This document shows positions 42,430 to 52,561 of a DNA stretch of 64,000 bases, one piece after another. Under the pieces are notes generated by a model. That model saw only the letters and a list, made by a program, of their open reading frames with translations, was not told the origin of the DNA and did not search any database. The position numbers were made by a program, and so were the translations under genes. This DNA comes from Halanaerobiaceae bacterium ANBcell28 (GTDB lineage: Bacteria; Bacillota; Halanaerobiia; Halanaerobiales; DTU029), in assembly GCA_037623315.1 (NCBI GenBank), contig JBBJJH010000011.1, positions 56,981 to 120,980 of the forward strand. The letters run 5' to 3'. Position 1 is the stretch's first letter. Each line of letters begins with the position of its first letter.

Positions 42430-44394
42430 ATGACTTGCACATATCATGTAGCTAAAAATGGTACAGATCTTGGGAAGGGAACAAAAGGAGATCCCTTCTT
42501 AACAATCAACAAGGCAGCTTCTCTTGCTATGCCAGGTGATACAGTTGTTGTCCATGAAGGAGAATATAGGGAATGGGTGAAACCTGTAAATTCAGGCTTG
42601 AGTAATACTAGAAGAATTACTTATCAAGCTGCTGATGGAGAAAAAGTAGTTATTAAAGGTTCTGAAAGAATCCAAAACTGGGAAAATGTAGAAGATGGCA
42701 TTTGGAAAATAGTTTTACCCAATAATTTTTTTGGAGACTATAATCCTTATCAAGAAGAAATTTTCGGAGACTGGCTTTTGTATTCTGATACCGGTTTTCC
42801 AAAACACTTAGGTGATGTTTATTTAAATGGAATGTCTTTTTATGAAGCAGGACAATATGAAGATTTACGAGATCCTGAAATTAAAAATGAAGTATTGGAT
42901 AACTGGACAGATAAGATTGTTCCTGTACATAATCCAGAGCAAACAAAATATCTCTGGTTTGTAGAACTTGATGATGAAAACACAACAATCTATGCTAACT
43001 TCCATGAATATAATCCTAATGAAGAATTAGTGGAAATCAATGTGAGAAAATCCTGTTTTTATCCATCAAGAACAGGGATAGATTATATTACTGTAAAAGG
43101 CTTTGAAATGGCCCAGGCAGCTACTCCCTGGACACCACCTACAGCTGATCAGCCAGGATTATTGGGACCAAACTGGAGTAAAGGCTGGATTATTGAAGAT
43201 AATATCATACATGATTCAAAATGTAGTGGAATAAGTATTGGTAAAGAAATTTCAACAGGTGATAATTTCCGTTCAAAACGTCAGGACAAACCAGGCTATA
43301 AATATCAGATAGAATCTGTGTTTACAGCTAGTCATGCCGGTTGGGATAAAGACAAAATAGGCTCACATATCATTCGAAATAATAAAATATATGATTGTGG
43401 TCAAAATGGTATTGTAGGTCATCTTGGCTGTGTATTTAGCGAGATATATGATAATCATATCTACAATATCGCCTTAAAGCGAGAATTCTACGGCCATGAG
43501 ATTGCAGGTATCAAGTTGCATGCAGCAATAGATATACAAATACGTAATAATCGTATTCATGATTGTTCTTTAGGAACATGGCTAGACTGGCAAACACAGG
43601 GAACCAGAATTAGCAGTAATCTATATTATCAAAATAATCGTGATATGTTTATAGAAGTTAGTCATGGTCCTTATATTGTCGATAATAATATTCTGGCTTC
43701 TGAATATGCACTGGATAATTTTGCACAAGGTGGGGCATATATTAATAACTTAATTTATGGTAAAATGGTTCAGCGAAAAATTCTAAATCGTTCAACACCA
43801 TATCATCTTCCTCATAGTACAAAGATAAAAGGCTTTACTGTAGTCCTTGGAGGAGATGATCGTTATTATAATAATATATTTGTTGGTCGTGATTCGATAG
43901 AAGGTGTTGTTTCTCCTGATAAAGAATCCAGAGTAGCTGTTGGTACCGCCCATTTTGACGGCTATACTACTTCATTTGAAGAATATCTTGAAAAAGTACA
44001 TCAAAAAAATGGTGACGTAGAGATATTTATGGATGTAGGTCAGCCTGTTTATATAAACAAAAATGTTTATCTAAATGGAGCACTTGCTTTTGATAGAGAA
44101 AGTGAAAATATTATAGAAAATGATTTTGATCCAGAATTAAGTATTATTGAAGAAGGGAATGAAGTTTATCTTTCCTGCAAACTTCCAGAGGATTTCGGAC
44201 AAATATCTGGAGAGATACAAAGTACTAAAACATTGAAAAAAGTAAGAATTGCTGATGCTGATTTTGAAAATCCAGATGGAAGTGAAATAATTCTTGATAA
44301 GGATTTCTCCGGAGAAAATAGAGAAGAAAAATCTGTAGTGGGGCCAATTCTTAACTTAAAAAAAGGAGAAAATCGTATTAAAGTGTGGGGTTAA
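42430..44394 (+). CDS. GH120 family beta-xylosidase
   Basis: A 654-residue right-handed parallel beta-helix enzyme without a signal peptide, so cytoplasmic. The N-terminus YHVAKNGTDLGKGTKGDPFLTINKAA and DTVVVHEGEYREWVKP resemble the Thermoanaerobacterium xylosidase XylC, the type member of GH120. Asp386 in GTWLDWQTQG and Glu409 in RDMFIEVSHG are 23 residues apart, exactly as the nucleophile Asp and acid/base Glu of that enzyme. It would split xylobiose or short xylo-oligomers taken into the cell. It is flanked by terminators on both sides, so monocistronic. The ATG follows GAGGAGGAAAAG. Confidence 0.87.
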   Translation: MTCTYHVAKNGTDLGKGTKGDPFLTINKAASLAMPGDTVVVHEGEYREWVKPVNSGLSNTRRITYQAADGEKVVIKGSERIQNWENVEDGIWKIVLPNNFFGDYNPYQEEIFGDWLLYSDTGFPKHLGDVYLNGMSFYEAGQYEDLRDPEIKNEVLDNWTDKIVPVHNPEQTKYLWFVELDDENTTIYANFHEYNPNEELVEINVRKSCFYPSRTGIDYITVKGFEMAQAATPWTPPTADQPGLLGPNWSKGWIIEDNIIHDSKCSGISIGKEISTGDNFRSKRQDKPGYKYQIESVFTASHAGWDKDKIGSHIIRNNKIYDCGQNGIVGHLGCVFSEIYDNHIYNIALKREFYGHEIAGIKLHAAIDIQIRNNRIHDCSLGTWLDWQTQGTRISSNLYYQNNRDMFIEVSHGPYIVDNNILASEYALDNFAQGGAYINNLIYGKMVQRKILNRSTPYHLPHSTKIKGFTVVLGGDDRYYNNIFVGRDSIEGVVSPDKESRVAVGTAHFDGYTTSFEEYLEKVHQKNGDVEIFMDVGQPVYINKNVYLNGALAFDRESENIIENDFDPELSIIEEGNEVYLSCKLPEDFGQISGEIQSTKTLKKVRIADADFENPDGSEIILDKDFSGENREEKSVVGPILNLKKGENRIKVWG

Positions 44395-44440
44395 TAATTA
44401 TTGATGTAATAGAATGAAAAAGATTAATAAGTGATATATG

Positions 44441-44470
44441 AAGACTGTCGTTAAAGCGACAGTCTTTTCT
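44441..44470 (+). terminator. Terminator after GH120 gene
   Basis: Stem AAGACTGTCG (44441-44450) with CGACAGTCTT (44457-44466), loop TTAAAG, then TTCTTT. Confidence 0.9.
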
Positions 44471-44652
44471 TTATATAATTTTATGTGTGGACTATAGAAA
44501 TAATCTTTCAGTCTGTAGTATACTATTTTTTAATAAAAAGCAGGAAATATATACTAGAGAAAGAATTATAATGATAGCTTACAGCTAGATTTTAATAAGC
44601 AACAGGAAGGTGAATGATTTGGCTAAACTTTGTATATATTAGGAGGTATTTA

Positions 44653-44830
44653 ATGTTAAATTATATTATTAGAGCAATAAAAAAAACTGAAATACATCTT
44701 TTATAAGATTTTATATACATCACTGGCAGTTCAAAAAGATAATTATGCATTTAAGATGTATGAAAAACTTGGTTTTAATATAGTGGAAGAAATGGAAGAA
44801 GAGTATCTTATGATCCATGATTTAAAATAA
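44653..44830 (+). pseudogene. GNAT acetyltransferase remnant with internal deletion
   Basis: AGGAGG and ATG 44653 are followed by MLNYIIRAIKKTEIHLL, the start of a GNAT protein, then a stop. In another frame from about 44717 the typical GNAT end follows: TSLAVQKDNYAFKMYEKLGF, then EEEYLMIHDLK and a stop at 44830. About 100 middle residues, with the acetyl-CoA site, are missing, so the gene is dead. Confidence 0.78.
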
Positions 44831-44876
44831 CTTTTAGTTTCTAGATTTGCTTAATTCTATTGGTAGGTGACATATA

Positions 44877-45785
44877 ATGAAAAAAATTTGTATTATCATT
44901 ATTTTAGTTTTATTCTTTGGTATAACAGATACATATACCAGTGAAGATGTGATACAGCTAGAATTAGATATCAATATAAATAATATTAGTTATCACTATT
45001 TAAAATGGAGCCCAAATAGTGATAAAATTGCTATAATAGTAAATGAAAAGCTATATATTATAGATAAATATGGTGATCTATTAGAGGTATTTCAAAGAGG
45101 GTTTAGTGATTATGGAGACCATTTAGAATGGATGGATAATAATAGTCTAGTTATATCTTATAATAATAAAATTGAAATAATAGATTTTATATTATCTGAT
45201 AACAGATTATTTAAAGGATATAATCCTGATTCTATAAGTTATAATCACAATAGGAATGAACTGGCTATAACTGAAGAGAGTATGATTAAGTTATTAAATA
45301 TCGATTCGGGTGAATTGGATATTTTATTAGAATTTTATTATATATATAATAGTTTTTATAATAAAGATGGAAGCAAATTATTTTTTATTGCTGACGATTA
45401 TTTTAGTTCTTTTGGATTTACATCATATATGTATGTTTTTGATTTTAATAGCTGGACATTTAAAAGAATTCGAGACAAGTATGATTTTTACGATTTGTAT
45501 TTTTTTGATAAAGAAAATAATAAAGCTTATTTTAATGCAGGAAATGTGTGGAACTATGGAGGTTTAAGAAAAGACATAGTAGAAATTGATCTTGATACAT
45601 TAGAACTAATGAAATATCAAGAAAACATGATATTAATATTAGATGAATATAAATTAGACATTAATATAAGAGATCACCTAATAAGAACAGATGAAGAGAA
45701 ATATATTTATCTTTACATTTCACCTGATTATACAAGGGTAATTTTTATTGATGATAAAAATGCTACAATTCTTAAAAAGTTGTAA
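44877..45785 (+). CDS. Secreted beta-propeller-like protein
   Basis: A 302-residue protein with a signal peptide (KKICIIIILVLFFGITDTYTS). The mature chain repeats short strand patterns such as YLKWSPNSDKIAIIVNEKLYIID, HLEWMDNNSLVISYNNKIEIID and YNKDGSKLFFIADDY, like TolB/WD40-type propeller blades. It is related along its length to residues 1-300 of the next gene's product but lacks the LRR part. No enzyme motif was seen. Codons are very AT-rich. The ATG follows GGTAGGTGA. Likely location is the periplasm or surface. Confidence 0.65.
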   Translation: MKKICIIIILVLFFGITDTYTSEDVIQLELDININNISYHYLKWSPNSDKIAIIVNEKLYIIDKYGDLLEVFQRGFSDYGDHLEWMDNNSLVISYNNKIEIIDFILSDNRLFKGYNPDSISYNHNRNELAITEESMIKLLNIDSGELDILLEFYYIYNSFYNKDGSKLFFIADDYFSSFGFTSYMYVFDFNSWTFKRIRDKYDFYDLYFFDKENNKAYFNAGNVWNYGGLRKDIVEIDLDTLELMKYQENMILILDEYKLDINIRDHLIRTDEEKYIYLYISPDYTRVIFIDDKNATILKKL

Positions 45786-45861
45786 TATTATTTAGTTGCT
45801 CTATAATAATTCAGAATATATTCTTATTTGTTAAAGATTTTCAAGGGGGGAGTCAAATAAG

Positions 45862-47568
45862 ATGAAATTATTTTTTCTAATATTATTTGTAATTTTTACA
45901 TTATTCATAACTAATACAGTTATGGCTTTAGAAAGTGTTTTACTTGATTTGAATATAGAATCTAGTGTCAAAGATATTAGTGTAACCTGGAGTTCAGATA
46001 GTGAAAAAGTTGCAGTATATACTAATTCCGAACTATATATTATAGGTCTAGATAGTAGTGTGAAATTATTTGTGTTTGATTATAATATAAAAAGTTTAGA
46101 ATGGTTAGATGAGTATAAAATTATTCTTGGGAATAATAGAAAGTTAGAAATATTTAATTTAATTGACAAGGATAGTTATACATATGAGCTTGAATATTTA
46201 TTTATGGCAAGTAATATAGGTCAAAATGGAATAGTTTTTTCAACTGAAAATAGTATAAATACTTATTATTTTGATTATAAAATACATAGGAAAATAATTT
46301 CTAACATTGAACCAGGAGAAGTATTTTATAATAAAGAAGGATGCAGGTTTTTTTTCACATACTATGCTAAAGGCAAACCTTATCTTTATACATTTGATTT
46401 TTCCAATGAAGTATTCGATTTAGTAAGTGAAGATATATTACTTCCCTTTGAACAGGATAAAACAAATGACTTATTATATTGTTATAAAATTTCAGATGAA
46501 AAAAAGGAAATAGTTTTTGTAGATTTACTTACTTTAAGGGTTTCTGATTATGAACCACTGGAAGATATAGTACTTAAAGGTATAAATATTGATTTGAATT
46601 TTAAAAACCATTTTGACTATGTAAATGAAATAGCTATATTTTTGTCTCCTGATAAGGAAAAAGCTTTTGTCTTTGAAAAAGGGCAGGGGGAAATAATGTT
46701 TATTGACAAGGAGAAAAGAAAAGCGGCAAATAATTTTTATGAAGATAATAATGTAATTTATATAAGAGATGAAAATCTAGAAAAAGCAATTCGTTCTCAA
46801 ATTAATAAACCTACTGGGAAAATAACTATAGAAGATACAGATAAATTACTTGAATTAGATGTATCTAATAAGAATATAAAGTCAATTGAAGGCTTAGAGT
46901 ATTTTATTAAATTAAAAAAGCTTGATATTAGTAAAAATCCTATTAAATGTATTGAACCTTTAAGTAATATGAGGAAACTTGAAGTCTTAACAATTGGTGA
47001 TCTTCATAGATATTCAAGAGATATAAATATATTTCCAATTAAAAACAACAATAACTTAAGGGAATTAAATATTAGAAATATTAATTTGGACGTAGAAGCA
47101 GTGAACATAATAAGTAATTTTAGTTATTTAAGAAAATTAAATTTACATAATACTTCATTAGATGATATTAATTTCTTATTTGAATTGAATGAATTAGAAG
47201 AGTTTACCCTTGGGAGTAATTATTTTATGGGAGATATCACTGCTTTAAGTAAGCTGGAAAATTTAGAAAGATTGAATCTAAATATGAATAGAATTCAAGA
47301 AATTACACCATTGATTAATTTAAAAAAACTAAAACATTTAGTACTACAATTTAATAATATTGAGGATATAAGTCCTTTAGAAAACTTAGTTAATCTTGAG
47401 TTTTTATCACTTGCTTTCAATCCAGTAAAAGATATTAGTGTTTTAAGTGATCTTTCTAATCTAGAAAAACTTCATCTATCTGGAAATTATATAAATTTTG
47501 AAGACGGGTCAGATAATTTTATAACATTAGAGGAATTAAAAAATAGAGGAGTTAAAATTATTTATTAG
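45862..47568 (+). CDS. Secreted beta-propeller - leucine-rich-repeat protein
   Basis: A 568-residue protein with a signal peptide (MKLFFLILFVIFTLFITNTVMA). Residues 25-295 resemble the upstream propeller protein (ISVTWSSDSEKVAVYTNSELYII, LEWLDEYKIILGNNRKLEIF). Residues about 300-565 hold about ten LRRs of the SDS22/internalin type (LLELDVSNKNIKSIEGLEYF; NLERLNLNMNRIQEITPLINL; NLEFLSLAFNPVKDISVLSDL). The LRR entry sequence ENLEKAIRSQINKP resembles the same junction in the lipoproteins at 27-30 kb. AGGGGGGAG precedes the ATG. A surface recognition role is likely; partners are unknown. Confidence 0.75.
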   Translation: MKLFFLILFVIFTLFITNTVMALESVLLDLNIESSVKDISVTWSSDSEKVAVYTNSELYIIGLDSSVKLFVFDYNIKSLEWLDEYKIILGNNRKLEIFNLIDKDSYTYELEYLFMASNIGQNGIVFSTENSINTYYFDYKIHRKIISNIEPGEVFYNKEGCRFFFTYYAKGKPYLYTFDFSNEVFDLVSEDILLPFEQDKTNDLLYCYKISDEKKEIVFVDLLTLRVSDYEPLEDIVLKGINIDLNFKNHFDYVNEIAIFLSPDKEKAFVFEKGQGEIMFIDKEKRKAANNFYEDNNVIYIRDENLEKAIRSQINKPTGKITIEDTDKLLELDVSNKNIKSIEGLEYFIKLKKLDISKNPIKCIEPLSNMRKLEVLTIGDLHRYSRDINIFPIKNNNNLRELNIRNINLDVEAVNIISNFSYLRKLNLHNTSLDDINFLFELNELEEFTLGSNYFMGDITALSKLENLERLNLNMNRIQEITPLINLKKLKHLVLQFNNIEDISPLENLVNLEFLSLAFNPVKDISVLSDLSNLEKLHLSGNYINFEDGSDNFITLEELKNRGVKIIY

Positions 47569-47641
47569 TAAGAGATTATTTAAGATTATGAGAAGATATA
47601 TAATTAACATTTTTAAAATCACTTCATCCTCTCTTAATAGG

Positions 47642-47667
47642 TCCAGCGTCATTGCTGGATTTTTTTA
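47642..47667 (+). terminator. Terminator upstream of the gltBD control region
   Basis: Stem TCCAGC/GCTGGA with loop GTCATT and a run of eight T. Confidence 0.88.
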
Positions 47668-47717
47668 TATTAAAGATCATTCTCAACCTAATCAAAACTA
47701 CAAATACCTTCCTTATA

Positions 47718-47737
47718 AATCCCTGTATACAGGGATT
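47718..47737. promoter_or_regulatory. Perfect nitrogen operator palindrome upstream of gltB
   Basis: AATCCCTGTATACAGGGATT, a perfect 20-bp palindrome and the best example of the CCTGTATACAGG motif. It ends 11 bases before the -35 box, with its centre near -55, a place typical for activator sites. Confidence 0.72.
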
Positions 47738-47748
47738 AACAGGCAAAA

Positions 47749-47776
47749 TTGTATTTACTTTTCTTATCTTTATAAT
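47749..47776 (+). promoter_or_regulatory. gltB promoter
   Basis: TTGTAT (47749-47754) and TATAAT (47771-47776), spacer 16. The short spacer and moderate -35 suit a promoter that needs an activator. Start expected near 47783, giving a 120-base leader. Confidence 0.65.
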
Positions 47777-47902
47777 ATACTATTAGCAAAGCTTAGATCA
47801 TTTTTATTATTTTAGCTTTGAATATTTTAGCTTAAATTAGAACAAAGAGCTAAAAATTTCTGTTAGTATCTTTATTTGTTGAGTGAGAAGGGAGGAGTTA
47901 GT

Positions 47903-50900
47903 ATGAAATATACTAATATACCAAAAAAACAAGGTTTGTATGACCCAGGATTTGAACATGATGCCTGTGGCATGGGTTTTGTAACAAATATCAAAGGTGA
48001 AAAGTCCCATAAAATAATTCAGCAGGCTCTGGAGGTTTTAGTAAGACTATCTCACAGAGGCGCTACAGGTTCAGAAGCAAATACAGGTGATGGAGCTGGT
48101 ATTTTGTTACAAATACCAGACAGATTTTTTAGAAAAGAATCTAAAAGTCTTGGATTTAAATTACCAGCTGTAGGAGATTATGGAGTAGGTATGGTATTTT
48201 TACCCCAGGATAGAGAAAAGCGTCTTCAATGTGAAGAGTTTATTGGAAATATTATAGAAGAAGAAGGTCAGAAGTTGTTGGCTTGGAGGACAGTACCACT
48301 TTATCCAGATAAGATAGGTGAATCAGCATTGTCCTGTATGCCTTATATGAAGCAGGTTTTTATAGAGAAAAGCTGTGACATTAAAGATGAACTGTCATTT
48401 GCAAGAAAGCTATATTTAATAAGAAAAAGAATTGAAAATGAAATACGTAAGACTGAACATGATGGTGAAGTCTATTTTGCCAGTCTTTCTCACAAGACAA
48501 TAGTTTATAAAGGGATGTTAATGCCAGAGCAATTAGAAGATTTTTTTCCGGATTTAAGTGAAAATACCGTAGAAACAGCTATTGCAATGGTTCATTCAAG
48601 GTTCAGTACAAATACCTTCCCTAGTTGGGAAAGGGCTCATCCCAATAGATATATTATTCATAATGGTGAGATTAATACTATGAGGGGAAATGTCAATTGG
48701 CTAAATGCACGTCAATCATTAATTAAGACAGATGTCTTTGCTGATGATATAAATAAGGTATTCCCTATTATTAATCCTGATGGTAGTGATTCAGCAATGT
48801 TTGATAACTGCCTGGAATTTTTAACTTTGACAGGTAGGTCTTTGACACATTCTGTAATGATGATGATACCTGAACCATGGGAAAATAACCATAATTTAGA
48901 GCAGAGTAAGAAAGACTTTTATGAATATCACAGTTGTTTAATGGAGCCCTGGGATGGACCGGCAGCCATGGCTTTTACTGATGGTGAAAAGGTTGGAGCA
49001 GTATTAGATAGAAATGGTTTAAGGCCTTCACGTTATTATGTTACAAAGGATGATCTTGTGATACTGGCTTCAGAAGTTGGTGTAATAGATATCCCAGAAG
49101 AAAGAATCTTAGAAAAGCAGAGATTAGAACCTGGTAGAATACTGTTGATTGATACTAATAAAGGAAAGATAATTAATGATCATCAATTAAAAGAAGATAT
49201 GGCTGCTGAAAAACCATATCGTAAATTCTTAGATGAAAATCTGCTTGATATAGATAGTCTATCTAATATTAGCCTGGCTCAGGAAAAGTCAGAAGCTGAA
49301 AAGCAATTGAATAATAGAGAAGAAATTAAGCTTTTGCAAAAACAAAAGGCTTTTGGCTATACCTATGAAGATATTAGAAAAACTATAATTCCTATGGCGA
49401 AAGATGCTAAAGAGCCGATAGGGTCAATGGGATATGATGCATCACTGGCGGTTTTATCAGAACAGCCTCAATTGCTATACAATTATTTCAAGCAACTATT
49501 TGCTCAGGTTACAAATCCACCTATAGATTCAATTAGAGAAGAGATTGTAACTGCTACTAGAACTTATTTAGGCTCTGAAAGGAATTTAGTAGATCCTCAG
49601 GCAGAAAGCTGTCGTCAAATTTGTATTAGTTCACCTATTTTGGATGAAAAGCAATTTGCTAAACTAGATGGTATAAATCGTAAAGGTTTTAAGTCTAGAA
49701 GAATTAAGATCTTGTTTGATATAAATGAAGAAAATTCTCTTGAAAGGTCAATGGATAGACTTTTTGCTAAGGCAGATAGTCTGATTGATGAAGGAGTTAA
49801 TATCCTAATATTGTCTGACAAGGGACTAAATAAAGATAAAGCAGCTATACCAGCTTTATTGGCTGTATCAGGTCTTCATCACCACTTAATAAGGACTGGT
49901 AAACGTACTTCTGTAAGTCTAGTTCTTGAGTCAGGGGAGCCTCGTGAAGTTCATCATTTTTCCTTAGTTCTTGGTTTTGGTGTTGAGGCTATCTATCCAT
50001 ATCTGGCTTATCAGTCACTGGAAAATACAATTAATGAAGGTTTATTGCTAGATATAAGTCTTGATAAGGCTATTGAAAATTATATAAAGGCAGCTACAAA
50101 AGGTATAGTTAAAGTAATGGCCAAGATGGGTATTTCTACAATTCAAAGCTATCGAGGTGCCCAAATTTTTGAAGCTATAGGTTTAAACAAGGGAATAATC
50201 GATAGATACTTTACAGGAACCCCCTCCAGGATTAATGGAATTGGTATTGAAGAAATAGCTCTTGAAGCAATTATGAAACATGAAAAGGCTTTTAAGAAAA
50301 ATGACTCGGAATATGATGTATTAGATTCTGGAAATAATTTTAGCTGGCGTAAAGATGGGGAAGAACATTTATATAATCCTGAAAGTATTTATTTATTACA
50401 AAAGGCAACGAGAGAAAATGATTATCAGATATTTAAAAAGTACTCTTCATTAATAAATGATCAAAATGAAAAAAAGCTTACAATTCGTGGACTTTTTCGC
50501 CTTGATTATGATCAAGAGGCAATACCCTTGGAAGAAGTAGAATCAGTTGACTCTATTTGCAAAAGGTTTAAAACTGGAGCAATGTCATATGGCTCTATTA
50601 GTAAAGAAGCACATGAAACTCTGGCAATTGCTATGAATCGTATTGGAGGTAAAAGTAACTCAGGTGAAGGCGGTGAAGATCCTCAACGCTTTTTCCTTGA
50701 TGAAAATGGCGACTCCAGAGCAAGTGCTATTAAGCAGGTTGCTTCAGCCAGGTTTGGTGTCACAGCCAACTATCTGACGAATGCCAGAGAGATACAAATC
50801 AAAATGGCTCAAGGGGCAAAACCAGGGGAAGGGGGTCACTTACCTGGAAAGAAAGTATATCCCTGGATAGCTAAAGTAAGAGGAACAACAGCAGGTGTTT

Positions 50901-52561
50901 CTTTGGTTTCACCTCCACCACATCATGATATTTACTCTATTGAAGATCTCTCTGAACTCATATATGATTTAAAGAGCGCTAATAGAAATGCTAGTATAAA
51001 TGTGAAATTGGTATCTGAGATGGGTGTTGGCACAATTGCAGCTGGTGTTGCTAAGGGTAAGGCAGATGTGATTTTGATCAGTGGCTATGATGGTGGAACC
51101 GGTGCATCTCCACGTACTAGCATCAAGCATGCTGGCTTACCATGGGAATTGGGGCTGGCTGAAACCCACCAGACTTTGCTTTTGAATAATTTACGCAGTC
51201 GGGTAAAGCTTGAAACAGATGGAAAGTTAATGACAGGAAAAGATCTGGCAATCGCAGCTTTGTTGGGAGCAGAAGAGTATGGTTTTGCTACAGCTCCACT
51301 GGTAGTGATGGGTTGTGTAATGATGAGGGTTTGTAATCTGGATACCTGTCCTGTTGGAGTTGCTACTCAAAACCCTGAACTTAGAAAGAAATTTATGGGT
51401 AAGGCTGAAAATGTAGTTAATTTCATGCGTTTTATTGCTCAGGAACTACGAGAAGAGATGGCCAGACTTGGTTTCAGGACTATTGATGAAATGATTGGTC
51501 GGGTAGATAAATTGAAGAGAGATGAAAGTATTGAACACTGGAAAACAAAAAACCTTGACTTTCAATCCATATTATATAAGCCTGAACTAGATCCAAGTAT
51601 TGGTCTATATAAGATGGAAGAACAAGATCATGGTTTAGATAAAAGTATGGATATGAAAAAACTTATTTCTTTGTGTAAGGCAGCTCTGGACGATGGAGAA
51701 AAAGTGAATTATGAATTAGATATTAATAATGTAGATAGAGGTGTAGGAACAGTACTGGGGAATGAAATTAGCAAGAGATATGGTGAAGAAGGATTAGCTG
51801 AAGATACTATTAATCTTAGTTTCAAAGGAAGTGCTGGCCAGAGTTTTGCAGCATTTATACCTAAAGGTATAAGCTTAACTCTTGAAGGTGATAGCAATGA
51901 CTACCTGGGAAAAGGATTATCAGGAGGTAAAATAATAGTCAAAGTTGCTGAAAATTCAACTTACCTTCCTGAAGAGAATATTATCACAGGGAATGTAGCA
52001 CTTTTTGGAGCTAGCTCTGGTGAAGCCTATATTCAGGGTGTGGCAGGAGAAAGATTTTGTGTAAGAAATAGTGGAGTTAAAGCTGTGGTAGAAGGAGTTG
52101 GTGATCACGGCTGTGAATATATGACAGGTGGGATTGTTGTAGTACTGGGAGAAACAGGTCGTAACTTTGCAGCAGGTATGTCTGGTGGAGTAGCTTATGT
52201 CCTTGATGAAAAAGGTGATTTTAGAGAAAAATGCAAACAGCCTCTGCTTGATCTTGAATCTTTAGAGGAAGAAAAAGATATAAGTCTTTTAAAAGAGATG
52301 ATAGAGAAACATTATAAATATACTAATAGCAAACAGGCAAAAAATATCCTTGATAAATGGATTCAATATCAGGATAAGTTTATTAAGATAATACCAGTAG
52401 AATATAAACGTATGATTAAGACAATTGAAGACTTTAAAGCTCAGGGTTTAGCGGAAAATCAGGCTATTTTATCAGCCTTTGAGAAAAATACGAAAGAGAA
52501 AAGAGAATTGAAGTCCAGGGAAGGGAGGATGGAATCATGGGAAAAACTAGAGGCTTTATAG
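47903..52561 (+). CDS. gltB: Glutamate synthase large subunit
   Basis: The start is set at ATG 47903 after AAGGGAGGAG. The 1552-residue protein has a 21-residue propeptide before Cys22 (HDACGMGFV), the glutaminase nucleophile exposed by processing. The class II amidotransferase domain runs to about residue 430. The FMN-binding synthase domain holds [28 protein letters not shown], and the [3Fe-4S] cysteines are in [18 protein letters not shown]. The C-terminal GxGxG domain includes [21 protein letters not shown]. With GltD it makes two glutamates from glutamine and 2-oxoglutarate. It overlaps gltD by 25 bases. Confidence 0.96.
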   Translation: MKYTNIPKKQGLYDPGFEHDACGMGFVTNIKGEKSHKIIQQALEVLVRLSHRGATGSEANTGDGAGILLQIPDRFFRKESKSLGFKLPAVGDYGVGMVFLPQDREKRLQCEEFIGNIIEEEGQKLLAWRTVPLYPDKIGESALSCMPYMKQVFIEKSCDIKDELSFARKLYLIRKRIENEIRKTEHDGEVYFASLSHKTIVYKGMLMPEQLEDFFPDLSENTVETAIAMVHSRFSTNTFPSWERAHPNRYIIHNGEINTMRGNVNWLNARQSLIKTDVFADDINKVFPIINPDGSDSAMFDNCLEFLTLTGRSLTHSVMMMIPEPWENNHNLEQSKKDFYEYHSCLMEPWDGPAAMAFTDGEKVGAVLDRNGLRPSRYYVTKDDLVILASEVGVIDIPEERILEKQRLEPGRILLIDTNKGKIINDHQLKEDMAAEKPYRKFLDENLLDIDSLSNISLAQEKSEAEKQLNNREEIKLLQKQKAFGYTYEDIRKTIIPMAKDAKEPIGSMGYDASLAVLSEQPQLLYNYFKQLFAQVTNPPIDSIREEIVTATRTYLGSERNLVDPQAESCRQICISSPILDEKQFAKLDGINRKGFKSRRIKILFDINEENSLERSMDRLFAKADSLIDEGVNILILSDKGLNKDKAAIPALLAVSGLHHHLIRTGKRTSVSLVLESGEPREVHHFSLVLGFGVEAIYPYLAYQSLENTINEGLLLDISLDKAIENYIKAATKGIVKVMAKMGISTIQSYRGAQIFEAIGLNKGIIDRYFTGTPSRINGIGIEEIALEAIMKHEKAFKKNDSEYDVLDSGNNFSWRKDGEEHLYNPESIYLLQKATRENDYQIFKKYSSLINDQNEKKLTIRGLFRLDYDQEAIPLEEVESVDSICKRFKTGAMSYGSISKEAHETLAIAMNRIGGKSNSGEGGEDPQRFFLDENGDSRASAIKQVASARFGVTANYLTNAREIQIKMAQGAKPGEGGHLPGKKVYPWIAKVRGTTAGVSLVSPPPHHDIYSIEDLSELIYDLKSANRNASINVKLVSEMGVGTIAAGVAKGKADVILISGYDGGTGASPRTSIKHAGLPWELGLAETHQTLLLNNLRSRVKLETDGKLMTGKDLAIAALLGAEEYGFATAPLVVMGCVMMRVCNLDTCPVGVATQNPELRKKFMGKAENVVNFMRFIAQELREEMARLGFRTIDEMIGRVDKLKRDESIEHWKTKNLDFQSILYKPELDPSIGLYKMEEQDHGLDKSMDMKKLISLCKAALDDGEKVNYELDINNVDRGVGTVLGNEISKRYGEEGLAEDTINLSFKGSAGQSFAAFIPKGISLTLEGDSNDYLGKGLSGGKIIVKVAENSTYLPEENIITGNVALFGASSGEAYIQGVAGERFCVRNSGVKAVVEGVGDHGCEYMTGGIVVVLGETGRNFAAGMSGGVAYVLDEKGDFREKCKQPLLDLESLEEEKDISLLKEMIEKHYKYTNSKQAKNILDKWIQYQDKFIKIIPVEYKRMIKTIEDFKAQGLAENQAILSAFEKNTKEKRELKSREGRMESWEKLEAL

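Noticed and set aside
47588..47815. A 75-residue open frame before gltB
   Set aside because: It spans a strong terminator, the palindrome and the -35/-10 boxes of gltB, and shows no family features.
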